Assembly (NCBI RefSeq): GCF_943913695.1
Contig: NZ_CALTZE010000024.1
Span: 1-34,157 of the forward strand
Reading direction: 5' to 3'
DNA: 34,157 bases
Source: an uncultured Marmoricola sp.
GTDB taxonomy: Bacteria; Actinomycetota; Actinomycetes; Propionibacteriales; Nocardioidaceae
Shown here: positions 8,238-16,955 of the stretch, piece by piece
Layout of the letters: each line of letters opens with the position of its first letter
Position numbering within the stretch: position 1 is the stretch's first letter
The notes under the pieces: model-generated
What the model was told of the DNA's origin: nothing
Seen by the model: the letters and a program-made list of their open reading frames with translations, nothing else
Database searches by the model: none
Translations under genes and position numbers: made by a program

Positions 8238-8253
8238 TGTGCTACTTTTCACA
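8238..8253. promoter_or_regulatory. CRP/GlxR-like palindrome upstream of the ATP synthase genes
   Basis: TGTGC-TACTTT-TCACA fits the actinobacterial CRP/GlxR consensus TGTGA-N6-TCACA at 9 of 10 half-site positions. The symmetry extends outward as GCTTGTG (8235-8241) and CACAAGC (8250-8256), giving 7-bp arms around an 8-nt centre. It lies 73 nt (centre to start codon) upstream of the first atp gene, in the only sizeable gap between wecA and the operon. A cAMP-responsive regulator would be the expected binder. Confidence 0.6.
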
Positions 8254-8318
8254 AGCACCGCCGACCGCCAGGTTCCCGCTCACGCAGCGGGGCCCGACGA
8301 CCGCAGACGAGGCCGCCG

Positions 8319-8801
8319 ATGACGACGACCGCACCCCGTTCCGGGGGCCGCAGGGGGACCACCCCGCTGCTGGTCACGGTCGTGCTGGGCGTGGCCCTCG
8401 GCGTCGTCGCGGCCCTGGTGACCGGTGGCCCCGGCGTCTGGGGCGTCACGGTCGGCGTGCTGCTGACCTGTGCCTCGCTCGGTCTGGGCAGCCTCGTGCT
8501 GGCCTGGGTCACCGAGGTCTCCCCGGCCATGTCGCTGGTCGTGGCGCTGATGACCTACACCCTGCAGGTGGTGCTGCTGCTGGCGGCCTACGTCGTGCTC
8601 CAGGGCTCCGCCGAGGCCCGCGCGGTGGTCTCGGGTCCGTGGCTCGGCGCGACGGTGATCGCCACCACGCTGGCCTGGCTCGCACTGCAGGTCAGGGCAC
8701 TGATGACAGCGCGGCAGCCCTACTTCGACCTCGACCGGTCAGCAGCTCCCGACGGCGCCGCCGACGGCCCTTCCCACGGCTCGGAGGTGGGTACTCCGTG
8801 A
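8319..8801 (+). CDS. AtpI-like membrane protein at the head of the ATP synthase operon
   Basis: A 160-residue protein with four predicted membrane helices (about residues 16-36, 41-63, 68-95 and 106-128) and a polar, Pro/Ser/Gly-rich C-terminal tail. Its size and place match the Rv1303-type protein before atpB in mycobacteria, usually assigned to the ATP synthase I group. Such proteins are thought to help c-ring assembly. There is no catalytic motif. The assignment rests on topology, length and position more than on a diagnostic sequence motif. Confidence 0.75.
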   Translation: MTTTAPRSGGRRGTTPLLVTVVLGVALGVVAALVTGGPGVWGVTVGVLLTCASLGLGSLVLAWVTEVSPAMSLVVALMTYTLQVVLLLAAYVVLQGSAEARAVVSGPWLGATVIATTLAWLALQVRALMTARQPYFDLDRSAAPDGAADGPSHGSEVGTP

Positions 8802-8831
8802 GCACCCACCACTGCTATTGTCCGGAGCGCG

Positions 8832-9107
8832 ATGTCACAGCAGGAGCCCCTGTCTGCCGGCACCGAGCACGAGCAGACGTCGAGACAGGGTGGTGGCGAC
8901 CCCTGGCAGGCATTCGGCTACGTGGTCGCGGGCGTGGCGTTCTACGGATTCCTCGGCTGGCTGCTGGACCGGTGGTGGGGGACCTCGTTCCTCGTGGCCA
9001 TCGGCATCCTGGTGGGAGCCGGACTCGGCATCTACCTGACCTTGAAGCGGTTCGGCCTGATCGGCCCGCCTCCCGACCAGCACCAGCACACCAGGACTGA
9101 GGAGTGA
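8832..9107 (+). CDS. AtpZ/AtpI family protein
   Basis: A 91-residue protein with two membrane helices (AFGYVVAGVAFYGFLGWLLDRW and SFLVAIGILVGAGLGIYLTL), matching the ATPase_gene1 (AtpZ/AtpI) family in length and in the GWLLDRWWGTS and GAGLGIY motifs. Proposed roles for the family are Mg or Ca transport and assembly of the Fo sector. ATG start with CCGGAG about 5 nt upstream. It ends in a 4-nt GTGA overlap with atpB. In Bacillus-type operons atpZ precedes atpI; here the Rv1303-like protein comes first. Confidence 0.85.
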   Translation: MSQQEPLSAGTEHEQTSRQGGGDPWQAFGYVVAGVAFYGFLGWLLDRWWGTSFLVAIGILVGAGLGIYLTLKRFGLIGPPPDQHQHTRTEE

Positions 9108-9940
9108 GAGTGAGCGTCCTCGACGTGATGCAGGCTCCGGCCGCGATCCACCCCCTCGCCGCCTCCGGCGAGGGTGGCGAGTTCGTGCCCCCGGGGCCGG
9201 GCAGCTTCGAGCTCCCGCCGTGGGCGGAGGTCGCCGGCTTCGGGCTGACCAAGTCGATGCTGCTCGTCGTGCTCTCGGCGGTCGTCATCATCGGCTTCAC
9301 CTACGCCTCCTCCCGCAAGGCCGCGGTCGTGCCGGGTCGGCTGCAGTTCGCCGGCGAGGCCGTCTACGGCTTCGTCCGCAACAGCCTGGCGCGCGACAAC
9401 ATCGGCAGCGAGCACTTCATGAAGTTCGTGCCCTACCTGTTCTCGCTGTTCTTGTTCATCCTGGTCAACAACTACTACGGCGTGATCCCGTTCCTGCAGT
9501 TCCCGACCTTCTCGCGCATCGGCTACATCGTGCCGCTGGCGGCGATCGCCTGGCTGACCTTCATCGGCGTCGGCATGTGGAAGCACGGGGTCTTCGGCTA
9601 CCTCAAGCACGCCACCGTCCCCGGAGGCGTGAGCGGCCCGATCCTGGTGCTGCTGATCCCGCTGGAGTTCTTCTCCAACATCGTGGTCCGGCCCTTCACG
9701 CTGACGCTGCGTCTCTTCGGCAACATGTTCGCCGGCCACCTGCTGCTCATCCTCTTCGCCACCGGTGGCGCGGCGCTGCTCACCAGCGGCAACGTGCTCT
9801 ACGGCGCCGTCGGGATCCTCTCCTTCGGCCTCGGCATCGGCGTCAGCTTCCTGGAGCTGCTGGTGATGTTCCTCCAGGCCTACGTCTTCACCCTGCTCAC
9901 CTCGATGTACATCGGCGAGGCCCTCGCCGACGAGCACTGA
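9104..9940 (+). CDS. atpB: F1Fo ATP synthase subunit a
   Basis: A 278-residue proton-channel subunit with five or six membrane helices. The essential Arg that faces the c-ring lies in the motif VVRPFTLTLRLFGNMFAGHLL, and the C-terminal helix carries LEIGVSF-like and EALADEH segments. The start is taken at the GTG overlapping the atpZ stop; a second in-frame GTG at 9110 and an ATG at 9128 are alternatives. The N-terminus before the first helix is periplasmic and Gly/Pro-rich. The 91-nt gap to atpE is the largest inside the Fo cluster and holds a perfect palindrome. Confidence 0.96.
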   Translation: MRVSVLDVMQAPAAIHPLAASGEGGEFVPPGPGSFELPPWAEVAGFGLTKSMLLVVLSAVVIIGFTYASSRKAAVVPGRLQFAGEAVYGFVRNSLARDNIGSEHFMKFVPYLFSLFLFILVNNYYGVIPFLQFPTFSRIGYIVPLAAIAWLTFIGVGMWKHGVFGYLKHATVPGGVSGPILVLLIPLEFFSNIVVRPFTLTLRLFGNMFAGHLLLILFATGGAALLTSGNVLYGAVGILSFGLGIGVSFLELLVMFLQAYVFTLLTSMYIGEALADEH

Positions 9941-9990
9941 GGCGCTCCACCCCCACCTGTCCCACCCGCACAAGAGCTTCGCCAGATAAG

Positions 9991-10012
9991 TCGGCACCGG
10001 ATCCGGTGCCGA
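9991..10012. promoter_or_regulatory. Perfect 22-bp palindrome in front of atpE
   Basis: The arms TCGGCACCGG (9991-10000) and CCGGTGCCGA (10003-10012) flank an AT core. It ends 19 nt before the GTG of atpE, just upstream of the ribosome-binding sequence AAAGGA (10019-10024). As RNA it would form a very stable stem. It may protect or define a processed 5' end for the highly needed c-subunit message, or be a DNA-level operator. Confidence 0.75.
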
Positions 10013-10031
10013 ACGACGAAAGGAAACAGCC

Positions 10032-10241
10032 GTGGAAGGCTCCATCAACCTGGTCGGTCTCGGCCTGTCCGCCATCGGCCCCGGTGTCGGCATCGGCCTG
10101 ATCTTCGCCGCGTTCATCTCCGGCGTGGCCCGCCAGCCCGAGGCGCAGAGCCGGCTGCAGTCCATCGCCATCCTGGGCTTCGTGCTCGCGGAGGCGTTGT
10201 TCATCATCACCGTCGCGCTCGCGTTCGTCCTGCCACTCTGA
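10032..10241 (+). CDS. atpE: F1Fo ATP synthase subunit c
   Basis: A 69-residue proteolipid hairpin that forms the rotating ring. Helix 1 has the glycine-rich packing motif (GPGVGIGLIFAAF), the polar loop is ARQPE (R34-E37) and helix 2 carries the ion-binding Glu54 in VLAEALFII. The absence of the Na-type ligand set is consistent with proton coupling. GTG start with AAAGGAAA upstream, and a stable palindrome 19 nt before the start. In mycobacteria this subunit is the bedaquiline target. Confidence 0.97.
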   Translation: MEGSINLVGLGLSAIGPGVGIGLIFAAFISGVARQPEAQSRLQSIAILGFVLAEALFIITVALAFVLPL

Positions 10242-10266
10242 CGACGCCACCCCTAGGAGTCCTGAC

Positions 10267-10836
10267 ATGGACGTGAGAAGCCTGGTGGCCGTGCCCCTGG
10301 CCGCTGAGGGGCACAGCCCGCTGATGCCGGTGGTGTCCGAGATCATCCTCGGACTCATCGTCTTCGCGATCGTGCTCTTCGCCGTCTGGAAGTTCGTCGT
10401 ACCGAACTTCGAGAAGGCCTACGCCGAGCGCACCTCGGCCATCGAGGGTGGTCTGGCCTCGGCCGAGACCAAGCAGGCCGAGGCCGACGCCAAGCTCGCC
10501 GAGCTCGAGGCGCAGCTCGCCGACGCCCGCCACGAGGCGGCGCGGATCCGCGAGGAGGCGCGCGAGCAGGGTGCCCAGATCGTCGCCGAGATGCGCGAGC
10601 AGGCCCAGGCCGAGTCCTCGCGCATCGTCGAGCACGGCAAGGCCCAGATCGAGGCCGAGCGCCAGCAGGCGCTGACCTCGCTGCGCGCCGAGGTCGGCAC
10701 CCTGGCGACCTCGCTGGCCGGTCGCATCGTCGGTGAGTCCCTCGAGGACGATGACCGCTCGACGCGCGTGGTCGACCGCTTCCTGGCCGACCTCGAGCTC
10801 CACGAGCAGTCGCGCTCCGCAGGGAGCGACACCTGA
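10267..10836 (+). CDS. atpF: F1Fo ATP synthase subunit b
   Basis: A 189-residue peripheral-stalk subunit. It has a short periplasmic N-terminus, one membrane helix (about residues 24-45, IILGLIVFAIVLFAVWKFVVP), then a long Ala/Glu/Arg-rich right-handed coiled coil reaching F1. ATG start 25 nt after atpE with CTAGGAGTCC as ribosome-binding site. The stop overlaps the atpH start (TGATG), implying coupled synthesis of the stalk pair. Confidence 0.96.
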   Translation: MDVRSLVAVPLAAEGHSPLMPVVSEIILGLIVFAIVLFAVWKFVVPNFEKAYAERTSAIEGGLASAETKQAEADAKLAELEAQLADARHEAARIREEAREQGAQIVAEMREQAQAESSRIVEHGKAQIEAERQQALTSLRAEVGTLATSLAGRIVGESLEDDDRSTRVVDRFLADLELHEQSRSAGSDT

Positions 10837-11657
10837 TGCCGAGCAGCCTGTCCGGTGACCTGCGTGGCGCCTCCGCCGACGCCCTCGACGCCCTCGTCCC
10901 CCACGTGGACGGTGTCGACGGCGACGACGCGGCGCGCACGGGCGACGACCTCTTCGCGGTCGCCGAGCTGCTGCGCGCGGAGCCCTCGCTGCGCCGGGTG
11001 GCCACCGACATCTCGACCGAGGGGTCGGCCAAGGCCGGCCTGCTGCGCTCGGTGCTCGACGGCAAGGTCTCCGAGACCGCGCTGGCCGTCGTCGCCGACG
11101 CGGTCGAGCGCCGCTGGACCCGCTCGCGCGACCTGGCCGACGCCCTGGAGCACCTGGGCGTCGTCGCGGTCGTGCGCTCGGCCGGTGACGACGCCGGTCG
11201 GCTGGCCGACGAGCTCTTCGCCGTACGCCGCCTCGTCGAGGAGCAGGGCGACCTGCGCTCGGCCCTGGGCGACCCGGCCCGCACCACCGCCGACCGGACG
11301 GCCCTGCTCGACGGGCTGCTCGCCGACCGCACCCTCGACGCGACCCGGCGGCTGGCCCGCCAGTCGCTGACCGGCAGCTACCGCAACGCCTCGCTGGCCC
11401 TGGAGGCCTTCGAGCAGGTCGCCGCCGCGGTGCGCAACCAGAGCGTGGCCACGGTCCACGTGGCCCAGCAGCCCGGCGAGGGCGAGCTGGAGCGGCTGCA
11501 GTCGGCGCTCTCGCGCAGCTACGGCCGCGAGGTCCACCTCGACGTCGTGGTCGACCCGCAGGTCCTCGGCGGCATGCGCGTGGAGATCGGCGACGACGTC
11601 ATCGACGGCACCGTCTCCGCCCGCCTCGACGAGGCCCGCCGCAAGCTCGCCGGCTGA
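10836..11657 (+). CDS. atpH: F1Fo ATP synthase subunit delta
   Basis: A 273-residue OSCP/delta subunit that caps F1 and binds the b stalk. The C-terminal half carries the conserved family region (ASLALEAFEQVAAAVRNQ, then REVHLDVVVDPQVLGGMRVEIGD, ending in DGTVSARLDEARRKLAG). It is longer than the roughly 177 residues of enteric delta, as is usual in Streptomyces-like actinobacteria. It is separate from subunit b, unlike the b-delta fusion of mycobacteria. Confidence 0.95.
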   Translation: MPSSLSGDLRGASADALDALVPHVDGVDGDDAARTGDDLFAVAELLRAEPSLRRVATDISTEGSAKAGLLRSVLDGKVSETALAVVADAVERRWTRSRDLADALEHLGVVAVVRSAGDDAGRLADELFAVRRLVEEQGDLRSALGDPARTTADRTALLDGLLADRTLDATRRLARQSLTGSYRNASLALEAFEQVAAAVRNQSVATVHVAQQPGEGELERLQSALSRSYGREVHLDVVVDPQVLGGMRVEIGDDVIDGTVSARLDEARRKLAG

Positions 11658-11700
11658 GCCACCACACTTCATCGATCGCACCCAGAGAGTAGGGAAGAAA

Positions 11701-13338
11701 ATGACGGAGCTTTCCATCCGTCCGGAGGAGATCCGCGACGCGCTCCAGCGCTTCGTGTCGGACTACCAGCCCGACGCCGCCAGCAAGGAGGAGGTCGGCA
11801 CCGTCGCCGAGGCCGGTGACGGCATCGCCCGTGTCGCGGGCCTGCCCTCCGCCATGGCCAATGAGCTCCTGGAGTTCGAGGACGGCACCCTCGGTCTGGC
11901 GCTCAACCTCGACACCCGCGAGATCGGCGTCGTCGTCCTCGGCGACTTCGAGGGCATCGAGGAGGGCCAGAAGGTCAAGCGCACCGGCGAGATCCTCTCG
12001 GTCCCCGTGGGTGACAACTTCCTGGGCCGCGTCGTCGACCCGCTGGGCACCCCCATCGACGGCCTCGGCGAGATCCAGAGCGACGTACGCCGCGCCCTGG
12101 AGCTGCAGGCGCCCACGGTGATGCAGCGCAAGTCGGTGCACGAGCCGCTGGCCACCGGCATCAAGGCGATCGACGCGATGACCCCGATCGGTCGCGGCCA
12201 GCGCCAGCTCATCATCGGCGACCGCGCGACCGGCAAGACCACCATCGCGATCGACACGATCATGAACCAGAAGGCCAACTGGGACTCCGGCGACCCGGAG
12301 AAGCAGGTGCGCTGCATCTACGTCGCCATCGGCCAGAAGGGCTCCACCATCGCCTCGGTGCGCGGTGCCCTCGAGGAGGCCGGCGCGCTGGAGTACACCA
12401 CCATCGTCGCCGCACCCGCCTCCGACAGCGCCGGCTTCAAGTACCTCGCGCCCTACACCGGCTCGGCCATCGGCCAGCAGTGGATGTATGACGGCAAGCA
12501 CGTGCTGATCATCTTCGACGACCTCACCAAGCAGGCCGAGGCCTACCGCGCGGTCTCGCTGCTGCTGCGTCGCCCGCCGGGTCGCGAGGCCTACCCCGGT
12601 GACGTCTTCTACCTGCACTCCCGGCTGCTCGAGCGCTGCGCCAAGCTCTCCGACGACATGGGCGCCGGCTCGATGACCGGCCTGCCGATCATCGAGACCA
12701 AGGCCAACGACGTCTCGGCCTACATCCCGACCAACGTCATCTCGATCACCGACGGCCAGATCTTCTTGCAGTCCGACCTGTTCGCGGCCAACCAGCGCCC
12801 GGCCATCGACGTCGGCGTCTCGGTCTCCCGCGTCGGTGGCGCGGCGATGACCAAGGCGCTCAAGGCGGTCACCGGCTCGCTCAAGGTCGACCTGGCGCAG
12901 TTCCGCGCGATGGAGGCCTTCGCGATGTTCGCCTCCGACCTCGACGCGGCCTCGCGCCAGCAGCTCGACCGCGGGCAGCGGCTGATGGCGCTGCTGCGCC
13001 AGCCGCAGTACTCGCCCTACCCCATCGAGAACATGACCGTCTCGCTGTGGCTGGGCACCTCCGGGCGCCTGGACCGCGTGCCGACCGAGGACGTGCTGCG
13101 CTTCGAGCAGGAGTTCCTCGACTACCTCCACCGCTCGCACGACGGCATCCTCTCGGGCATCCGCGAGAGCCTGAAGTTCGAGGACGAGGACGGCCTGATC
13201 TCGGCCTACGACTCCTTCCTCGACCAGTTCGAGACCTCCGAGGGCGGCTCCATCAAGCCCGGCCACGAGGCCGAGGCCGAGGCGCTGGAGGACGAGGACG
13301 TCGAGCAGGAGCAGATCGTCAAGCAGAAGCGGGGCTGA
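11701..13338 (+). CDS. atpA: F1Fo ATP synthase subunit alpha
   Basis: A 545-residue non-catalytic nucleotide-binding subunit. Walker A is GDRATGKT, Walker B VLIIFDDLTK, and the alpha signature PAIDVGVSVSRVGG is present with the interface Arg in SRVGG. ATG start preceded by AGTAGGGAAG. After the usual end of the fold (around SFLDQF) there is a tail of about 35 charged residues (from TSEGGSIKPG to the end) that enteric alpha lacks. A comparable tail in mycobacteria restrains ATP hydrolysis. The gap of 43 nt after atpH has no obvious terminator. Confidence 0.98.
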   Translation: MTELSIRPEEIRDALQRFVSDYQPDAASKEEVGTVAEAGDGIARVAGLPSAMANELLEFEDGTLGLALNLDTREIGVVVLGDFEGIEEGQKVKRTGEILSVPVGDNFLGRVVDPLGTPIDGLGEIQSDVRRALELQAPTVMQRKSVHEPLATGIKAIDAMTPIGRGQRQLIIGDRATGKTTIAIDTIMNQKANWDSGDPEKQVRCIYVAIGQKGSTIASVRGALEEAGALEYTTIVAAPASDSAGFKYLAPYTGSAIGQQWMYDGKHVLIIFDDLTKQAEAYRAVSLLLRRPPGREAYPGDVFYLHSRLLERCAKLSDDMGAGSMTGLPIIETKANDVSAYIPTNVISITDGQIFLQSDLFAANQRPAIDVGVSVSRVGGAAMTKALKAVTGSLKVDLAQFRAMEAFAMFASDLDAASRQQLDRGQRLMALLRQPQYSPYPIENMTVSLWLGTSGRLDRVPTEDVLRFEQEFLDYLHRSHDGILSGIRESLKFEDEDGLISAYDSFLDQFETSEGGSIKPGHEAEAEALEDEDVEQEQIVKQKRG

Positions 13339-13391
13339 CCCGACGTGACCGACACCGCTACCCACGACCGGCACCCTGGGGGTGATCGCTG

Positions 13392-14351
13392 ATGGCCGTA
13401 TCGCTGCGTGAGTACCGCGCGCGGATCAAGTCGACGGAGTCGATGAAGAAGATCACGCGCGCCATGGAGCTCATCGCTGCGTCCCGGATCATCAAGGCGC
13501 AGCAGCGGGCGCAGGCGGCGGCGCCGTACGCCCGTGAGCTGACGCGCGCGGTCTCGGCGGTGGCGACGTTCAGCAACGTCGACCACCCGCTGACCACCGA
13601 GAGCGAGGAGCCCCGCCGGGCCGCGGTGCTGGTCGTGACCAGCGACCGTGGGCTCGCCGGCGCCTACTCCTCCAGCGTGCTCAAGGAGTACGAGCGCCTC
13701 GCGAGCAAGCTGCGCGAGGAGGGCAAGGAGATCGAGACCTACGTCAGTGGACGCAAGGCCGAGGCCTACCTGCGCTTCCGCAACCGCCGCGTGGTGCAGT
13801 CGTGGACCGGTCACTCCGACCAGCCGCACTACGAGGTCGCCCGCGAGATCGGGCAGGCGCTGATCGACGCGTTCCTGCTCGACAGCGAGGAGACCGAGGA
13901 GCGCGAGACCGGCGGCGACACGGGCGGCACCGTGAGCTTCGCCGGCGTCGACGAGGTGCACGTGGTCTTCACGCGCTTCCGCTCCATGCTGGTGCAGGAG
14001 CCGACCACCGTGCGGCTGCTGCCGCTGGAGGTCGTCGAGGGCGAGGAGAAGCCCGGACCTGCGGAGCTGCTGCCGCTCTACGAGTTCGAGCCGTCGCCCG
14101 CCGAGGTGCTCGACGGACTGCTCCCGCGCTACGTCCAGAGCCGGATCTTCTTCGCCCTGCTGCAGGCGGCCGCCTCCGAGCTGGCCGCCCGTCAGAAGGC
14201 GATGAAGTCGGCCACCGACAACGCCGACGAGCTCATCAAGAAGTACACCCGCATCGCCAACCAGGCCCGCCAGGCCGGCATCACCCAGGAAATCAGCGAG
14301 ATCGTCGGAGGCGTCAACGCGCTCGCCGACGCGACGGCCGGAAGTGAGTGA
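13392..14351 (+). CDS. atpG: F1Fo ATP synthase subunit gamma
   Basis: A 319-residue central rotor shaft. The N-terminal helix contains RIKSTESMKKITRAMELIAASR and the C-terminal helix ends TQEISEIVGGVNALADA, both characteristic. Compared with the roughly 287-residue enteric gamma it has an acidic, Gly-ending insertion at about residues 164-179 (starting DSEETEERE) in the globular part, at the place where mycobacterial gamma carries its extra loop. ATG start with GGGGGTGATC upstream. The stop lies 7 nt before the atpD ATG. Confidence 0.97.
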   Translation: MAVSLREYRARIKSTESMKKITRAMELIAASRIIKAQQRAQAAAPYARELTRAVSAVATFSNVDHPLTTESEEPRRAAVLVVTSDRGLAGAYSSSVLKEYERLASKLREEGKEIETYVSGRKAEAYLRFRNRRVVQSWTGHSDQPHYEVAREIGQALIDAFLLDSEETEERETGGDTGGTVSFAGVDEVHVVFTRFRSMLVQEPTTVRLLPLEVVEGEEKPGPAELLPLYEFEPSPAEVLDGLLPRYVQSRIFFALLQAAASELAARQKAMKSATDNADELIKKYTRIANQARQAGITQEISEIVGGVNALADATAGSE

Positions 14352-14358
14352 GAGACAC

Positions 14359-15824
<1,466 letters not shown>

Positions 15825-15828
<4 letters not shown>

Positions 15829-16211
15829 GCCTGCACGTCGAGCTCGTCGCCGCCGACCGCCTGGTGTGGTCGGGGGAGGCCGACCGCGTCATCGCGCGGA
15901 CGGCCGAGGGCGACATCGGTGTGCTGAGCGGTCATGCGCCCCTGCTCGGCCTGCTGGTCGAGGGCGTCGTCGACGTGCAGACCACCGACGGCGAGACCTG
16001 GGTCGCGGCCGTCGACGCAGGCTTCCTCTCGGTGGCCCACGACCGGGTCTCGATCCTCTCCGAGACCGCCGAGATGGCGCACGACATCGACCTGTCCAAG
16101 GCCCGCCAGGACCTCGAGCGGGCCACCGAGGCCGGCGAGTCCGACGACGAGGCCAAGGCCGAGGTACGCCGCCTCGAGGCGCGCGTGAGGGCGGCCGAGC
16201 GCACCAGCTAG
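15825..16211 (+). CDS. atpC: F1Fo ATP synthase subunit epsilon
   Basis: A 128-residue rotor subunit and regulator of hydrolysis. The N-terminal beta-sandwich (LHVELVAADRLVWSGEADRV, then TAEGDIGVLSGHAPLLGLL) is followed by a C-terminal two-helix region rich in Glu and Arg. The GTG start overlaps the beta stop by 4 nt. It is the last gene of the operon; a perfect hairpin follows 23 nt after the stop. Confidence 0.95.
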
Positions 16212-16234
16212 ACCCACCGACGTACCCCGTCGAC

Positions 16235-16272
16235 CACGAGGGCCGCCCCGGACCACCGGGGCGGCCCTCGTG
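16235..16272 (+). terminator. Perfect 17-bp hairpin ending the atp operon
   Basis: Arms at 16235-16251 (CACGAGGGCCGCCCCGG) and 16256-16272 are exact reverse complements around the loop ACCA. No U-tract follows, as in many actinobacterial (I-shaped) terminators. It lies 23 nt after the atpC stop. Confidence 0.85.
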
Positions 16273-16336
16273 CGTGTGGGCGCATCTCCTAGTCTGAGGC
16301 GGACATCCTTCTCTTGGTCGGCGGAACGAGGTGCGG

Positions 16337-16780
16337 ATGGCCTGGTGGCTGTGGCTGCTCGACGCAGTCGGAGCTGTGCTGCTCCTGGTCGTGCTGGCCG
16401 GCTTCGCCCTGGTCGTGCGCCGACGGGTGCTCGAGCGTGGCGGTGGCACCTTCGAGCTCAGCGTGCGCGAGCTCGACGACGACAGCGGCTGGGTGCTCGG
16501 GCTGGGTCGTTACCGCGAGGACTCGCTGGAGTGGTTTCGCATCTTCTCCCCGCGCCCCTCGCCCACGCGGGTGTGGCGTCGCAGCCAGCTGGCCCTCCAG
16601 GACCAGCGCATCCCCGACCTGGACGAGCGCCACGTGCTCTTCGCCGATCACGTCGTGATCCGATGTCAGACCCCCACCGGCGGCCTCGACCTCGCCCTGG
16701 CCCCCGACTCCCTGACCGGCCTCTCCTCCTGGCTCGAGGCCGGCCCCCCCGGCTCGCAGGGGGTCGGCGCAGGCGGGTAG
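16337..16780 (+). CDS. DUF2550 membrane-anchored protein
   Basis: A 147-residue protein with one N-terminal membrane helix (about residues 6-29, LLDAVGAVLLLVVLAGFALVV), a basic stop-transfer RRR and a soluble cytoplasmic domain with W-V-L-G-L-G-R-Y and SLEWFRIFS motifs typical of DUF2550. This family follows atpC in many actinobacteria (Rv1312 in M. tuberculosis). Its function is unknown. The ATG at 16337 is chosen because GAGG lies 5 nt upstream; a GTG at 16331 in the same frame would add two residues. Confidence 0.82.
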   Translation: MAWWLWLLDAVGAVLLLVVLAGFALVVRRRVLERGGGTFELSVRELDDDSGWVLGLGRYREDSLEWFRIFSPRPSPTRVWRRSQLALQDQRIPDLDERHVLFADHVVIRCQTPTGGLDLALAPDSLTGLSSWLEAGPPGSQGVGAGG

Positions 16781-16796
16781 GGCCGCCGCGCCGGGA

Positions 16797-16855
16797 CTTT
16801 TCGAACGAAAAGCCCCCCGACACGCCGGTGCCGAGGTGCCGTTCGGCGGAAAACC
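16797..16855 (+). repeat. Left copy of an inverted repeat pair
   Basis: It consists of the 16-nt hairpin CTTTTCGAACGAAAAG (16797-16812) and a 37-nt block (16819-16855). The hairpin is identical to the reverse complement of 18089-18104, and the block matches the reverse complement of 18017-18053 at 30 of 37 positions by hand count. The pair brackets the gene at 16956-17990. Confidence 0.8.
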
Positions 16856-16955
16856 GGGCGCCGGCGGCGGGAGGCGTCCCCGCATCAAGGGCGCGCCCGA
16901 CCCTGGCCTGTGGATAGTCTCAGCAGCTTCGCGCTCAAGGCTGCACCCTCACCTC

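Noticed and set aside
16836..16955. N-terminal 40 codons upstream of the nuclease-like gene
   Set aside because: They overlap the left inverted repeat and read as low-complexity Gly/Arg/Pro; the ATG at 16956 gives a sensible N-terminus.
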